From: Heliomicrobium undosum | GTDB taxonomy: Bacteria > Bacillota > Desulfitobacteriia > Heliobacteriales > Heliobacteriaceae | Length of the DNA: 64,000 nucleotides | Assembly: GCF_009877425.1 (NCBI RefSeq) | Contig: NZ_WXEY01000005.1 | Span: forward strand, 124,001-188,000 | Direction of reading: 5' to 3' | Shown: piece after piece, positions 16,409-24,241 of the stretch | How positions within the stretch are numbered: position 1 is the stretch's first letter | Layout: each line of letters begins with the position of its first letter | Translations under genes and position numbers: made by a program | The notes under the pieces: generated by a model | Database searches by the model: none | Told to the model about the DNA's origin: nothing | The model's input: only the letters and a program-made list of their open reading frames with translations

Positions 16409-16834
16409 CTATAGTTTATCCTTCATATCGGCGGTGAACATCTTGTCCTTTGGCCGGCTTTTCTTATCTCTATCCATGATAGCGGAGGACGGTTTGAGTG
16501 AGCCGGCTGCCTTCTGCAATTCCTTCGTCAGGGCGCCCTGGCATGATGAGCACAATTTCCCGCTGTCGATGGGCGCGTCACAACGCTCACAGCGCAGGCT
16601 GGGGCCGCGCAGATCGGACGATTCGATCCGTCCCTCTTTGATAAACTGGAGGACCGTATCCTCATCCACCTCAGTAGCAGTGACGACTTCAAGCAACGTC
16701 GACCCTGGGTGATCGCGGAGGAATGCCCTTACTCGTTCGTACTTTTCCTCATCTTCGCGGATACAAACCGGACAGATCCGACGGCCTTGGGGGACGAAGA
16801 TCCGGTTGCAACGCGGACAGTTCTTCACGTTCAT
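16409..16834 (-). CDS. yvyF: YvyF / TIGR03826 flagellar operon protein with zinc ribbons
   Basis: A 141-residue cytoplasmic protein found before flgM in many Firmicutes. It has two Cys pairs at the N-terminus (CPRCNRIFVPQGRRICPVC), then a helix-turn-helix-like stretch (LLEVVTATEVDEDTVLQFIKEGR), then a second ribbon (CERCDAPIDSGKLCSSC). These suggest a DNA-binding or adaptor protein; its function is not established. The in-frame ATG at 16864 overlaps the -10 of the promoter at 16863-16892, so it cannot be transcribed as a start. The ATG at 16832-16834 is used. Confidence 0.87.
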   Translation of the reverse strand: MNVKNCPRCNRIFVPQGRRICPVCIREDEEKYERVRAFLRDHPGSTLLEVVTATEVDEDTVLQFIKEGRIESSDLRGPSLRCERCDAPIDSGKLCSSCQGALTKELQKAAGSLKPSSAIMDRDKKSRPKDKMFTADMKDKL

Positions 16835-16862
16835 TTGTGTCACCCGCTCTCGACTTTTTTCC

Positions 16863-16892
16863 ATTATATCTGAAAACAGTGAGGAGCGACAA
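16863..16892 (-). promoter_or_regulatory. Sigma-A promoter of yvyF
   Basis: Minus strand TTGTCG-N18-TATAAT. The -10 is perfect and the transcript would start about 20-25 bases before the chosen yvyF start. Confidence 0.7.
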
Positions 16893-16914
16893 TAGGGGGC
16901 TCTCGGAAATAGGC

Positions 16915-17778
16915 TTACAGACCCATGCCGGCAGCAGCAGTGAGCACATACATCCGCGTGACACCGGCTTGCCGGAGCGCTTGGGCGGCCTCCTGCACAG
17001 TAGCGCCTGTGGTGTAGACATCATCGACGATAATCACCGGCGACGCCGAACCCAGCCTGGAAGAAAGCCCCGGCCTCCCGGAGGGACTCGGCCTCGTGAA
17101 AGGGCTCGGTCTCGGGGTAGGGCTCGATCTTGGGGTAGAACTCAGTCCTCCAATGCTTTCTTCCTTGACATAAAACTGTCCCTGCAGGTTGCGCAGCCGT
17201 TCCTGTCGGCCCAGATGCGCCTGGGCAGCCCTGTCTTCCCGCCGGGCCAGCATGTCGAAGACGGGAAAACCGGCCGCCTCCGATACGGCTTCCGCCAGTA
17301 GGAATGCCTGGTTAAAGTTTCGCCGGTAAAGCTTTTCCGGATGCAACGGGATCGGTGTCAACACAGCGCCTCGCAAGTCCCCCCATGGGTTGCGCCATGA
17401 TCCTCCGGGAATTTGCGCCCACATCCGTTCCGCCATCAAACGGCCCAAGGGGCGGGCAACGCCGCGGAAGCCTTGGTACTTCAGGTCGTGGATGCATTGC
17501 CGCAACAATCCTTCATAGGGTCCGATGCTCCAGGCCATCAGAAAGCAGGGTTCCCGCAGGCGGCAGTCGGCACAACGCCCCTCCTCCTGAACATACTTTC
17601 CGCAACGGTTGCACCGGGCGAGACGGGCCCGGCTGCCCTCCATCGTTGCCAGGCAGCGCCGGCAGATCCCGCTTCTGCCGGCGCCCCCGCTCGTGAGCCG
17701 GCAGAGGGGGCATTCGGGCGCAGCCGGAAAAAGCGTGTCCAGACATAACAAGTCTCTGATACTGAAGGATGCGCCCAT
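16915..17778 (-). CDS. comFC: ComFC, phosphoribosyltransferase-like DNA uptake protein
   Basis: ComFC is needed for natural transformation and acts with ComFA at the cytoplasmic face of the uptake channel. Residues 23-73 form a double zinc ribbon (CPLC, CRRC, CNRCGKY, CADC). Then come IHDLKYQGFRG, the PIPLH and R-R-x-FNQA signatures, and the PRPP-binding loop VIIVDDVYTTGAT at 248-260. Unusually, residues 210-246 are a Ser/Pro/Arg/Gly-rich insert directly before that loop. The ATG abuts the comFA stop codon. Confidence 0.93.
   Translation of the reverse strand: MGASFSIRDLLCLDTLFPAAPECPLCRLTSGGAGRSGICRRCLATMEGSRARLARCNRCGKYVQEEGRCADCRLREPCFLMAWSIGPYEGLLRQCIHDLKYQGFRGVARPLGRLMAERMWAQIPGGSWRNPWGDLRGAVLTPIPLHPEKLYRRNFNQAFLLAEAVSEAAGFPVFDMLARREDRAAQAHLGRQERLRNLQGQFYVKEESIGGLSSTPRSSPTPRPSPFTRPSPSGRPGLSSRLGSASPVIIVDDVYTTGATVQEAAQALRQAGVTRMYVLTAAAGMGL
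17041..17151 (-). repeat. Degenerate low-complexity repeat inside comFC
   Basis: Imperfect repeats of about 18-24 bases with cores such as CTCGGTCTCGGGGTAGGG and CTCGATCTTGGGGTAGAA on the plus strand. They encode the residue 210-246 insert of ComFC (repeats of S-P-x-x-R-P type). The frame is kept. Confidence 0.7.
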
Positions 17779-20013
17779 TCAGTTCGCCTCCCGGGCTTGC
17801 CCGTCAGGGCGCAGGAAACCCTCCCGCCGGGCCTGTTCATTCATCCAATGGATGGTGTCCACAGCCTCCTGCATGGCCGCAGTGACCCGTGTGCCCATGA
17901 ACCAGACCTCCCCATAGGGTCGTTCCGTCGAACGTCCGGCGCGACCGGCCATCTGCACCAGCGTCCGCTCATCATAGACCCGCTCGTTCTCAGCGAACAA
18001 GACGACCACATTCGCCCGGGGAACGGTAATACCGCGCTCCATGATCGAGGTGGTGACGAAAAGGGGAAACAACTGGCGGCTAAAGCGTTGCCGCTTTGCC
18101 TCCCGTTCCGGATCGCGGGAATGGCTGTATTCCACCCAGGTCCCCTTAAAATCATTAAAGGGCGGCATACGGGTGGCCGCTTTCAACGATTCGCCGACCT
18201 GCTGGGCCAAAAAGACAGAGGGTACGAAGAGAAAGACCTGGGCGAACTCTCCCTCGACAGAGCGGTGTAGGAAGCGCAACAGTTCTTCAGGAAAGATCAT
18301 CCGCTCCCGCTCCCAGCGCCACTCCTTTTCCAGGACGATCTTCGGCGTCGGCAACGGATACCCGTGATGCCGGGCAGGGATGGTCACCAGGGCCAACCGT
18401 TTTTCCTGGACTGCCTGCTTCATATCCTTTTCCGGCGTGGCCGTCATGAAGATGCTCCGCCCGTTGCGCTTTCGTGCTCGACCGACGGCGTGGTAGAGCA
18501 TGGCGCTTCCCTGATAGGGGAATGCATCGGCCTCGTCGAGCACGACCAGATCGAAAGCGCGGTAAAAACGGATGGCCTGGTGGGTGGTCGCCACCACCAG
18601 GCGGCTGTCGCCAAACTTCGCCGGGCTTCCTCCGTATAGGCTGAGGACGCGGTTCCCGGGAAAGGCCTGCTGGATTCTCGGGGCTAGTTCGAGCACCACG
18701 TCCTTGCGCGGGACGGCAAAGAGTACCCGCCCTCCCCGCCGCAGCACCTGGCTGATGGCGGCGAAGGAGACCTCTGTCTTCCCGGCGCCGCAGGCCGCCC
18801 AGACGAGGGCGCTACGCGCAGAGAGGCGCTCATCGTCAGCGCCGCCGGAAGCAGCGGAACGGCCGGGGTGCCGATCGGCGCCGGAGTCGCTGGTTGTCAT
18901 CCAATCGATGAGACGCTGGCTGGCCTTTTCTTGCATGCGGTTTAAGGGAAAGGTCAGTTGCGGGCCGGCCGGCGCTTCACCCCCTCGCGCATCCCTTGCT
19001 CGACTGCCTTCAGGGGAAAAGTCAATCTGCGCCTCCTGAACATACCCGTTGCCGCCCACGGCGCCGGTCAACCAGGGCAACAGTTCCCGCTCCCAGCGTC
19101 GTTGCCAACCTTCATCACCGGACAGTCCGTAGAGGGGGCGGCAGAGCCTGGCTTCACCCATGGGCAGGCATTCCTCACAGTAATAGCATTGTTCCCGGCC
19201 GCAGCGAACACAGCGGCTGGCAGAAATGCGGTTGCCTTGGCCGCAGCGGACGCAACAGGCATCGTCAGGGCCGTTCAGAAGGATCGATGGGTAGATCTCG
19301 ACAACACCGGCCAGCGCCAGGATCTGCAGGACATCCTCGAGTTGCCCCATGGGAAAACTCCTGCCGGTTCCTGTTTCCCTTTCCATGATCGCTTTTTCCA
19401 GTTCTGCCGTGAACAACAGCCGCCCTTCCAGGCATTCGGCCACAAGACGGATATCTTCCAACCGGTAGCCTGTCCCTGCCTCCCCGGCCGGTCGGAAGAC
19501 ATGGAGGGGAAAGCCCGAAGCGAGCAGCGGGGAATAACCGAAACGTTTCAGGAGGTGTACGGCTTGACTCGACAACCGGGTGAGTTCCCGATCACCCGCC
19601 ACGGACGGCGCTGTTGCCTTGTTGTGCCTGTTCCAGGGCCACCAGCGCCCCCAGGGGTCCTGACCGGAGCGTGAGTCCCCGCTTTTCCCCAGATCCGCCG
19701 TCTCTTTCACCCCCTCGGCTTCGGGAGCGGGCAACAAGCCCCAACCGAGCCTGCGACTGAACCGTCGCCATAGACCGGAGATGGCAAGCGGAACGGAATG
19801 CGAGGCGTCAGCGGCGCCGTCACGGGTCACTGTCCGTAGCTCCTGGAGGATGTAGAGGGCGATTCCAATGGGCAGGCTGGGCGTGAGGGAAATCAGCGCC
19901 TCAAGCCCTTCTGTGCCCAATATGGTCAAATCAAGGGCAGGATCGTGGGTAAAACCAAGCCAACTCTGCGCTGGTCCCCGCGCCAGGTAGACATACCCCT
20001 TCAAGCAGACCAT
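17779..20013 (-). CDS. comFA: ComFA, DEAD-box helicase-like DNA uptake ATPase
   Basis: The cytosolic ATPase thought to drive single-stranded DNA import during competence. The helicase core is complete: Walker A ACGAGKT (about residues 407-413), TTHQAIRF, VVLDEADAF, FMTATP and MAGRAGRS. Before it is a zinc-binding region with Cys pairs (CVRCG, CVRCG, CYYCEEC, about residues 254-283). The protein has 744 residues against about 460 for B. subtilis ComFA. Most of the extra length is an N-terminal domain of some 250 residues plus a polar linker before Walker A. I start at ATG 20011-20013 behind GAGGGGTG. Confidence 0.93.
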   Translation of the reverse strand: MVCLKGYVYLARGPAQSWLGFTHDPALDLTILGTEGLEALISLTPSLPIGIALYILQELRTVTRDGAADASHSVPLAISGLWRRFSRRLGWGLLPAPEAEGVKETADLGKSGDSRSGQDPWGRWWPWNRHNKATAPSVAGDRELTRLSSQAVHLLKRFGYSPLLASGFPLHVFRPAGEAGTGYRLEDIRLVAECLEGRLLFTAELEKAIMERETGTGRSFPMGQLEDVLQILALAGVVEIYPSILLNGPDDACCVRCGQGNRISASRCVRCGREQCYYCEECLPMGEARLCRPLYGLSGDEGWQRRWERELLPWLTGAVGGNGYVQEAQIDFSPEGSRARDARGGEAPAGPQLTFPLNRMQEKASQRLIDWMTTSDSGADRHPGRSAASGGADDERLSARSALVWAACGAGKTEVSFAAISQVLRRGGRVLFAVPRKDVVLELAPRIQQAFPGNRVLSLYGGSPAKFGDSRLVVATTHQAIRFYRAFDLVVLDEADAFPYQGSAMLYHAVGRARKRNGRSIFMTATPEKDMKQAVQEKRLALVTIPARHHGYPLPTPKIVLEKEWRWERERMIFPEELLRFLHRSVEGEFAQVFLFVPSVFLAQQVGESLKAATRMPPFNDFKGTWVEYSHSRDPEREAKRQRFSRQLFPLFVTTSIMERGITVPRANVVVLFAENERVYDERTLVQMAGRAGRSTERPYGEVWFMGTRVTAAMQEAVDTIHWMNEQARREGFLRPDGQAREAN

Positions 20014-20091
20014 CGGTCGCACCCCTCGAAAAACCATTTATTACAATCATTTCAATTCGTTGTTAAAATCAGGTTTCCTGCTTTTTTCGTC

Positions 20092-20131
20092 AAAAAGAAA
20101 ACCTCCCGGCGCAAAAGCGACGGAAGGTTTT
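20092..20131 (-). terminator. Rho-independent terminator after degU
   Basis: Minus strand AAAACCTTCCG-T-CGC-TTTT-GCG-C-CGGGAGGTTTT, with one mismatch and one G-T, followed by CTTTTT. It lies about 70 bp past the degU stop and isolates degSU from comFA. Confidence 0.85.
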
Positions 20132-20198
20132 CACCGAAAACCAGCGTGCTGACATCTTGCCTTGGAGGCGCCTTTGGGAGGTTCGGCAGCATAAAAGC

Positions 20199-20846
20199 CT
20201 ACAGTTTGACCAGGCGGTGCTTGATCGCATACAGCGCGGCTTGGGTCCGGTCCTTTACCTGGAGCTTGCGAAATATATTCGTAATATGGTTCTTCACCGT
20301 TTTCTCGCTGATAAAGAGCGCGCCAGCAATGGTCGCGTTGGTCGCCCCTTGCGCGATCAATCGGAGCACCTCTTTTTCCCGTTCCGTCAGTTCATCGGCA
20401 GGATGACCGGCGCCATTGGGACCGAAACGCCCCTTTCCCAGCGCTTTTTGCACGATGGCCGGATTAAGCACGGAGCCGCCGCGGGCCACTGTAACAATGG
20501 CGCCGTACAGCGTTTCTGGGCTTACATCCTTGAGCAGGTAACCATCGACGCCGGCTTCAATCAGCGTGATGATCTGGTCTTCTTCTTCGTGGGCCGTCAA
20601 GATGATGATTCCCGTCTGCGGCCGTTCCCGCTTTACGACGCGCGTTGCTTCGACGCCGTCAACACCGGGCATATGGATGTCCATCAGGATCACATCGGGC
20701 TTTACGCGCCGCGCCAGATTGATCGCCCCTTGCCCGTCGCCTGCTTCATCTAATACCTGAAATTGGGGATCAAGCTCCAGTATCTTGCGCAAACCCTGGC
20801 GCAACAGCGTGTGATCATCGGCCAGGATGACCCGGATCGGCTCCAT
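20199..20846 (-). CDS. degU: DegU-type response regulator (NarL/LuxR family)
   Basis: Receiver domain with the acidic pocket ADDH at residues 9-12, phosphoacceptor Asp56 (VILMDIHMP), Thr in ILTAHEEED and Lys in YLLKDVS. The C-terminal four-helix HTH (LTEREKEVLRLIAQGATN... SEKTVKNHITNIFRKL) binds DNA. In B. subtilis DegU switches between motility, competence and exoenzyme/biofilm states. Here it sits between competence and glycan genes next to the flagellar region. It follows degS by 9 bp. Confidence 0.94.
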   Translation of the reverse strand: MEPIRVILADDHTLLRQGLRKILELDPQFQVLDEAGDGQGAINLARRVKPDVILMDIHMPGVDGVEATRVVKRERPQTGIIILTAHEEEDQIITLIEAGVDGYLLKDVSPETLYGAIVTVARGGSVLNPAIVQKALGKGRFGPNGAGHPADELTEREKEVLRLIAQGATNATIAGALFISEKTVKNHITNIFRKLQVKDRTQAALYAIKHRLVKL

Positions 20847-20855
20847 TATCAGGAC

Positions 20856-22004
20856 TCACTCCCCGTCATTTTCCGACTGCAGCGGTATCCGAAACTTGAT
20901 CTGTGTTCCCTGACCGGGGCGGCTGACGATCTCCCATTCACCGTCCAATAATTCGGCCCGTTCCCGCATGCCGCAAAGACCGAAGCGATCACCGGGGCGG
21001 TCCAGCATCGCCACGGCGTCAAAGCCCGCCCCATCATCGCGAACAATGGCGGAAACCGCCTGGGGCGCCATCTCGAAAGCAACATAGGCTTTGTTCGCGC
21101 CGGCATGTTTCCAGACATTCTGCAAGGCCTCCTGGATTACGCGGAAAATCGCCACCTCATAAGCGCGCTCCAGCCGCCGGGCTTTGCCCAAAAAGCGCGT
21201 TTCCACAGGCAATCCTGTCCGTTCGGAAAAGTCGGCGGCGTACCGCCGGATCGCTTCCATCAACCCCTGGTCATCAAGGCCGTGCGGACGCAGGTCATAG
21301 AGGATTTTCCGCAATTCTTTCAAGCTGTCACGGAGCATGCCCTTCAAATCTTGCAATTCCTTGCGCACCCGGTCCGGATCGGACTGCAAAAGGCGTTCAC
21401 AGAGTTCCACTTGCAAGACCAGACCGTTCATCCCCTGCGCCGGGCCGTCGTGGATCTCCCGGGCCAGGCGGAGGCGTTCCCGGTCCTGGGCCATGATGAT
21501 GCGCAAGGCCGCCTGCTGACGCACTTGGGCCTCCTCCATCTTCATGTGCAGGTCCTTCAGGTTGCCGCCGATAAACTCCAGCACGACGCCAACCTGATTC
21601 ATCAATTGCTCCGCCCGCTGCACCATCCCTTCCAGGTGCCGCAATCGTCGCTCCAGTTCATCGCGCTTTGCCCGCAGTTGGCCTTCCCGTTCCCGCATGA
21701 CCGCTAGGTTCACCTGGATGTCGCGGGCCTGTTCATAAGCCAACCGGATGTCTTCTTCCTTGTACCGTTCCAGTTCCCGGCTCACTTCCACGAGGCGCAA
21801 ACGCGCCTGCCGCTCCTTCAGGGTCAGCACATCTACTTGGGCGATGACGGCGCGCGCCGCCTCCCGCACTTCCAGCAGGTCTTTTTGCACACGACCGCAC
21901 TCTGTCCGGGCATCCTCGGCGATGGCGAATATCTGTTCCTTCGCGCTTTCTATCGATTCTATCGTCTGTCGGATGATTTTATCTAAAACGTTGGCCTCGG
22001 GCAC
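20856..22004 (-). CDS. degS: DegS-type sensor histidine kinase
   Basis: A soluble, cytoplasmic kinase without membrane segments, like DegS. Residues 1-170 form a long coiled coil (DegS sensor domain), followed by the HisKA_3 box with His185 in LAREIHDGPAQGM and the ATPase domain (VIQEALQNVWKHAGA, DDGAGFD, GLCGMRERAEL). It phosphorylates DegU. The frame is open for 54 more codons, but the GTG at 22002-22004 sits behind GGAGGGG and gives 382 residues, close to the B. subtilis length of 385. Confidence 0.94.
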   Translation of the reverse strand: MPEANVLDKIIRQTIESIESAKEQIFAIAEDARTECGRVQKDLLEVREAARAVIAQVDVLTLKERQARLRLVEVSRELERYKEEDIRLAYEQARDIQVNLAVMREREGQLRAKRDELERRLRHLEGMVQRAEQLMNQVGVVLEFIGGNLKDLHMKMEEAQVRQQAALRIIMAQDRERLRLAREIHDGPAQGMNGLVLQVELCERLLQSDPDRVRKELQDLKGMLRDSLKELRKILYDLRPHGLDDQGLMEAIRRYAADFSERTGLPVETRFLGKARRLERAYEVAIFRVIQEALQNVWKHAGANKAYVAFEMAPQAVSAIVRDDGAGFDAVAMLDRPGDRFGLCGMRERAELLDGEWEIVSRPGQGTQIKFRIPLQSENDGE

Positions 22005-22087
22005 GGCAGCCCCTCCAATCCTTCTTTCAAACCGGCATCGAGAAGTGGTTCGCCGGGGCGCCGTCATCGGCCGACCACCTCTATCGA

Positions 22088-22115
22088 ATGATCTGTTATC
22101 GGTATGATCTGTCAA
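22088..22115 (-). promoter_or_regulatory. Candidate degS promoter overlapped by 9-bp direct repeats
   Basis: Minus strand TTGACA-N16-GATCAT. Two exact copies of ACAGATCAT (22104-22112 and 22088-22096), 16 bp apart start to start, overlap the -35 and the -10. The arrangement suggests a regulator site, possibly autoregulatory. The -10 is weak (4 of 6). Confidence 0.45.
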
Positions 22116-22170
22116 GTGATAGGGTTCGACAGTTTCCTCCTTTTCTCCTGCCTCACTTTTGACCAAAGGC

Positions 22171-22202
22171 AGGAAGGAGCCCGCTGACGCAGACTCCTTC
22201 CT
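22171..22202 (-). terminator. Hairpin between phosphohexomutase and degS, probable terminator
   Basis: Perfect nine-pair inverted repeat AGGAAGGAG / CTCCTTCCT with a 14-base loop, about 90 bp past the mutase stop. The T-tract after it is poor (GCCTTTGG), so it could also be an RNA or protein site. Confidence 0.45.
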
Positions 22203-22292
22203 CTCAGAATGCTCTATTTCCTTGTAACAGAAGCGCCGATGGCGGGCCGCTTCCTGCGATCACGGCGGGTACAGGCGATGCCTTCTACGACC

Positions 22293-23720
22293 TTACAGTT
22301 GCAGATCTCTTTTTACCTGTTCCTGAATCCCCTTCATTTGCGCCTCACTGTTAGCTTCTACGTAGAGGCGGAAGAGCGGTTCCGTGCCGGAGGCGCGCAC
22401 CAGGGCGTAGGCGCCGTCGACCAACTGCAACTTCACCCCGTCGATGGTCAAGCGTTTGGTCACATCGACGCCGCCCAAAGCGGCCGGCGCATATTCATTC
22501 AGGCGGGTCAGTATCCCTGCTTTGGCCTCGGGAAGGGTATGGAGGTCAAGCCGCTGGGAGACTAGACGCCCATATTCTCGGTCAATTTCTGCGAGCAGTT
22601 CTGTCAATGGGCGTCCGGCGACGGCGCGAACCTCCGCCATCAAGGCGCAGGCCAGAACGCCGTCTTTTTCGGGCATGTGGCCACGAACCGACAGGCCGCC
22701 CGATTCCTCGCCGCCGAGCAGGGTCTCCCGCTCCCGAAGCGACTGGCCGATGTACTTGAAACCGACGGGAGTCTCCTCGACGGCAAAGCCGTGGCGGGCG
22801 GCAATGCGATCAAGCATATGTGTCGTCGCGACCGTCCGGGCCACCGGGCCGGCCAGCCTGCGATGCGTCAGGAGGTGGTGGTAGAGCAGCACGAGCACCT
22901 GATTGGCCGAGATGAAGCTCCCATCGGCGTCAATCACTCCGAAACGGTCGGCGTCGCCGTCTAAGGCCAGACCGAGCTGGGCGCCCGATTCGACCACCCT
23001 GCGCCGCAATTCAGTCAGCACTGCCGCCGAGGGCTCGGGGAGGCTGCCGCCGAAGAGAGGATCCCGTGTGTGATGGATGACCTCATAGCCGAGGCCACAG
23101 CGCTCCATCACCGCTTCCAGATAGCCGATGCCGGCTCCCCACATGGGGTCGATGACGATCTTCAGCCCAGCCGCACTGATCGCTTTCAGGTCCACGATCG
23201 CCGCCAGTTGATCCAGATAGGGCGCTTGGGGCGCAATCTCCCGGACGAGCCCCTGCTCCCTGGCCCGCTCTAGGCGAATCTTTTTAATCTCTTCGCGCCC
23301 TTCCGCCAGCGCCAACTGGCGCACCCGTCCCTCAATCCGGTCGGTGATGTCCGGCAAGGCCGGTCCGGCATACTCGGGGATGAACTTGATGCCGTTGTAC
23401 TCGGGCGGGTTGTGACTGGCCGTCAGCATGATCGCTCCGGCGGCGCGGTTGTGGGTGATGGCAAAAGCGGTGACCGGTGTGGGCAGGGCAGCCGGAGGAA
23501 GCAAAACCGGGATCCCGTTGCCGGTCAGCACCTCTGCGGCCAGCAGGGCAAACTTGTCAGAGAGAAAGCGATTGTCATAGCCGATGACGACGCCACGGTC
23601 AGCGATACCGGCGCCTTTCACGTAATCAGCGATCGCTTGTACGACGATTTCCACATTCCCGAAAGTGAACTCTTCGGCCATGATGGCTCGCCAGCCATCC
23701 GTCCCAAACTTTATCGCCAT
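22293..23720 (-). CDS. Phosphoglucomutase/phosphomannomutase family enzyme
   Basis: A cytosolic alpha-D-phosphohexomutase that interconverts hexose 1- and 6-phosphates and would supply sugar nucleotides for the glycans encoded downstream. The N-terminal FGTDGWRAI, the active-site phosphoserine loop MLTASHNPPEYNG, the metal loop ALDGDADRFG, the sugar loop GGEESGGLSVRGH and the phosphate-binding RASGTEPLFRLYVE are all present. The ATG at 23718-23720 follows AAAGGG; a second ATG six codons upstream lacks a ribosome site. Substrate (Glc, Man or GlcN phosphate) cannot be decided by eye; the FGTDGWRAI start is typical of the PGM/PMM-like group rather than GlmM. Confidence 0.9.
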   Translation of the reverse strand: MAIKFGTDGWRAIMAEEFTFGNVEIVVQAIADYVKGAGIADRGVVIGYDNRFLSDKFALLAAEVLTGNGIPVLLPPAALPTPVTAFAITHNRAAGAIMLTASHNPPEYNGIKFIPEYAGPALPDITDRIEGRVRQLALAEGREEIKKIRLERAREQGLVREIAPQAPYLDQLAAIVDLKAISAAGLKIVIDPMWGAGIGYLEAVMERCGLGYEVIHHTRDPLFGGSLPEPSAAVLTELRRRVVESGAQLGLALDGDADRFGVIDADGSFISANQVLVLLYHHLLTHRRLAGPVARTVATTHMLDRIAARHGFAVEETPVGFKYIGQSLRERETLLGGEESGGLSVRGHMPEKDGVLACALMAEVRAVAGRPLTELLAEIDREYGRLVSQRLDLHTLPEAKAGILTRLNEYAPAALGGVDVTKRLTIDGVKLQLVDGAYALVRASGTEPLFRLYVEANSEAQMKGIQEQVKRDLQL

Positions 23721-23771
23721 TCGTCGACACCCTTTCATCCGGTTATTTGGAAGAAAGCGGTCCAGCAGGCT

Positions 23772-23957
23772 TTATCCAGCTTTCTCCTTTGAAACTGCTT
23801 CCTCTTGTGTGATGCAACAGAGATGGGTTATCGGCCGAATCACCAGGCGGCCCTCCTGATCGATATGGAAACGGACCAAGCCCCCTTGTGGAAAGGCTTC
23901 CCGAACATCACGCGGAATAGACAACTCACCTTGCTTGGAAAGGAATGTCAACTCCAT
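23772..23957 (-). CDS. Small SpoVT-AbrB-like DNA-binding protein
   Basis: A 61-residue protein consisting of little more than one swapped-hairpin domain. The sequence MELTFLSKQGELSIPRDVRE followed by GGLVRFHIDQEGRLVIRPI matches the AbrB/SpoVT N-terminal domain, which dimerises to bind DNA. The longer frame runs to 24098, but GGAGGGG stands 7 bases before the ATG at 23955-23957. It lies 51 bp before the phosphohexomutase and probably shares its transcript. It could be a transition-state-type regulator or an unpaired antitoxin; no toxin gene is adjacent. Confidence 0.72.
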   Translation of the reverse strand: MELTFLSKQGELSIPRDVREAFPQGGLVRFHIDQEGRLVIRPITHLCCITQEEAVSKEKAG

Positions 23958-24241
23958 GCTACTACCCCTCCGATCGACGTCTCGCTTTCGCCAACTATGT
24001 ACCGGCTGGCGGAGTAAGCATAGCATGACCGGAAAAAGCCTGTCCCTAAAAATAAGTCGAAGACTACTGCTGTTCATGCCGCCTTTTTGTCTAAACATGT
24101 CGACTCACAGAACCCGCGAATCCACCTCCTCGCTGCGTCCGGACTGGCCCACCAAAAAAGAAAACCGGCGACTTCCGGAGGCAGGGCTGTTTTGCCAAAC
24201 TCCATGATGTCACCGGCGATCACGCCGAAATCGCTATTCAA

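Noticed and set aside
17041-17151. Possible CRISPR-like or intergenic repeat array
   Set aside because: Repeats are imperfect, without spacers, and lie in frame inside comFC.
22293-23720. Phosphoglucosamine mutase GlmM
   Set aside because: The N-terminal FGTDGWRAI and 475-residue length fit the PGM/PMM-like group; GlmM proteins usually begin with a GTDGVRG motif and are somewhat shorter.
23958-24241. Possible small gene in the 284-bp gap between the AbrB-like gene and the epimerase
   Set aside because: No frame with a ribosome site and sensible composition was found; only a weak hairpin before a T-rich run is visible.
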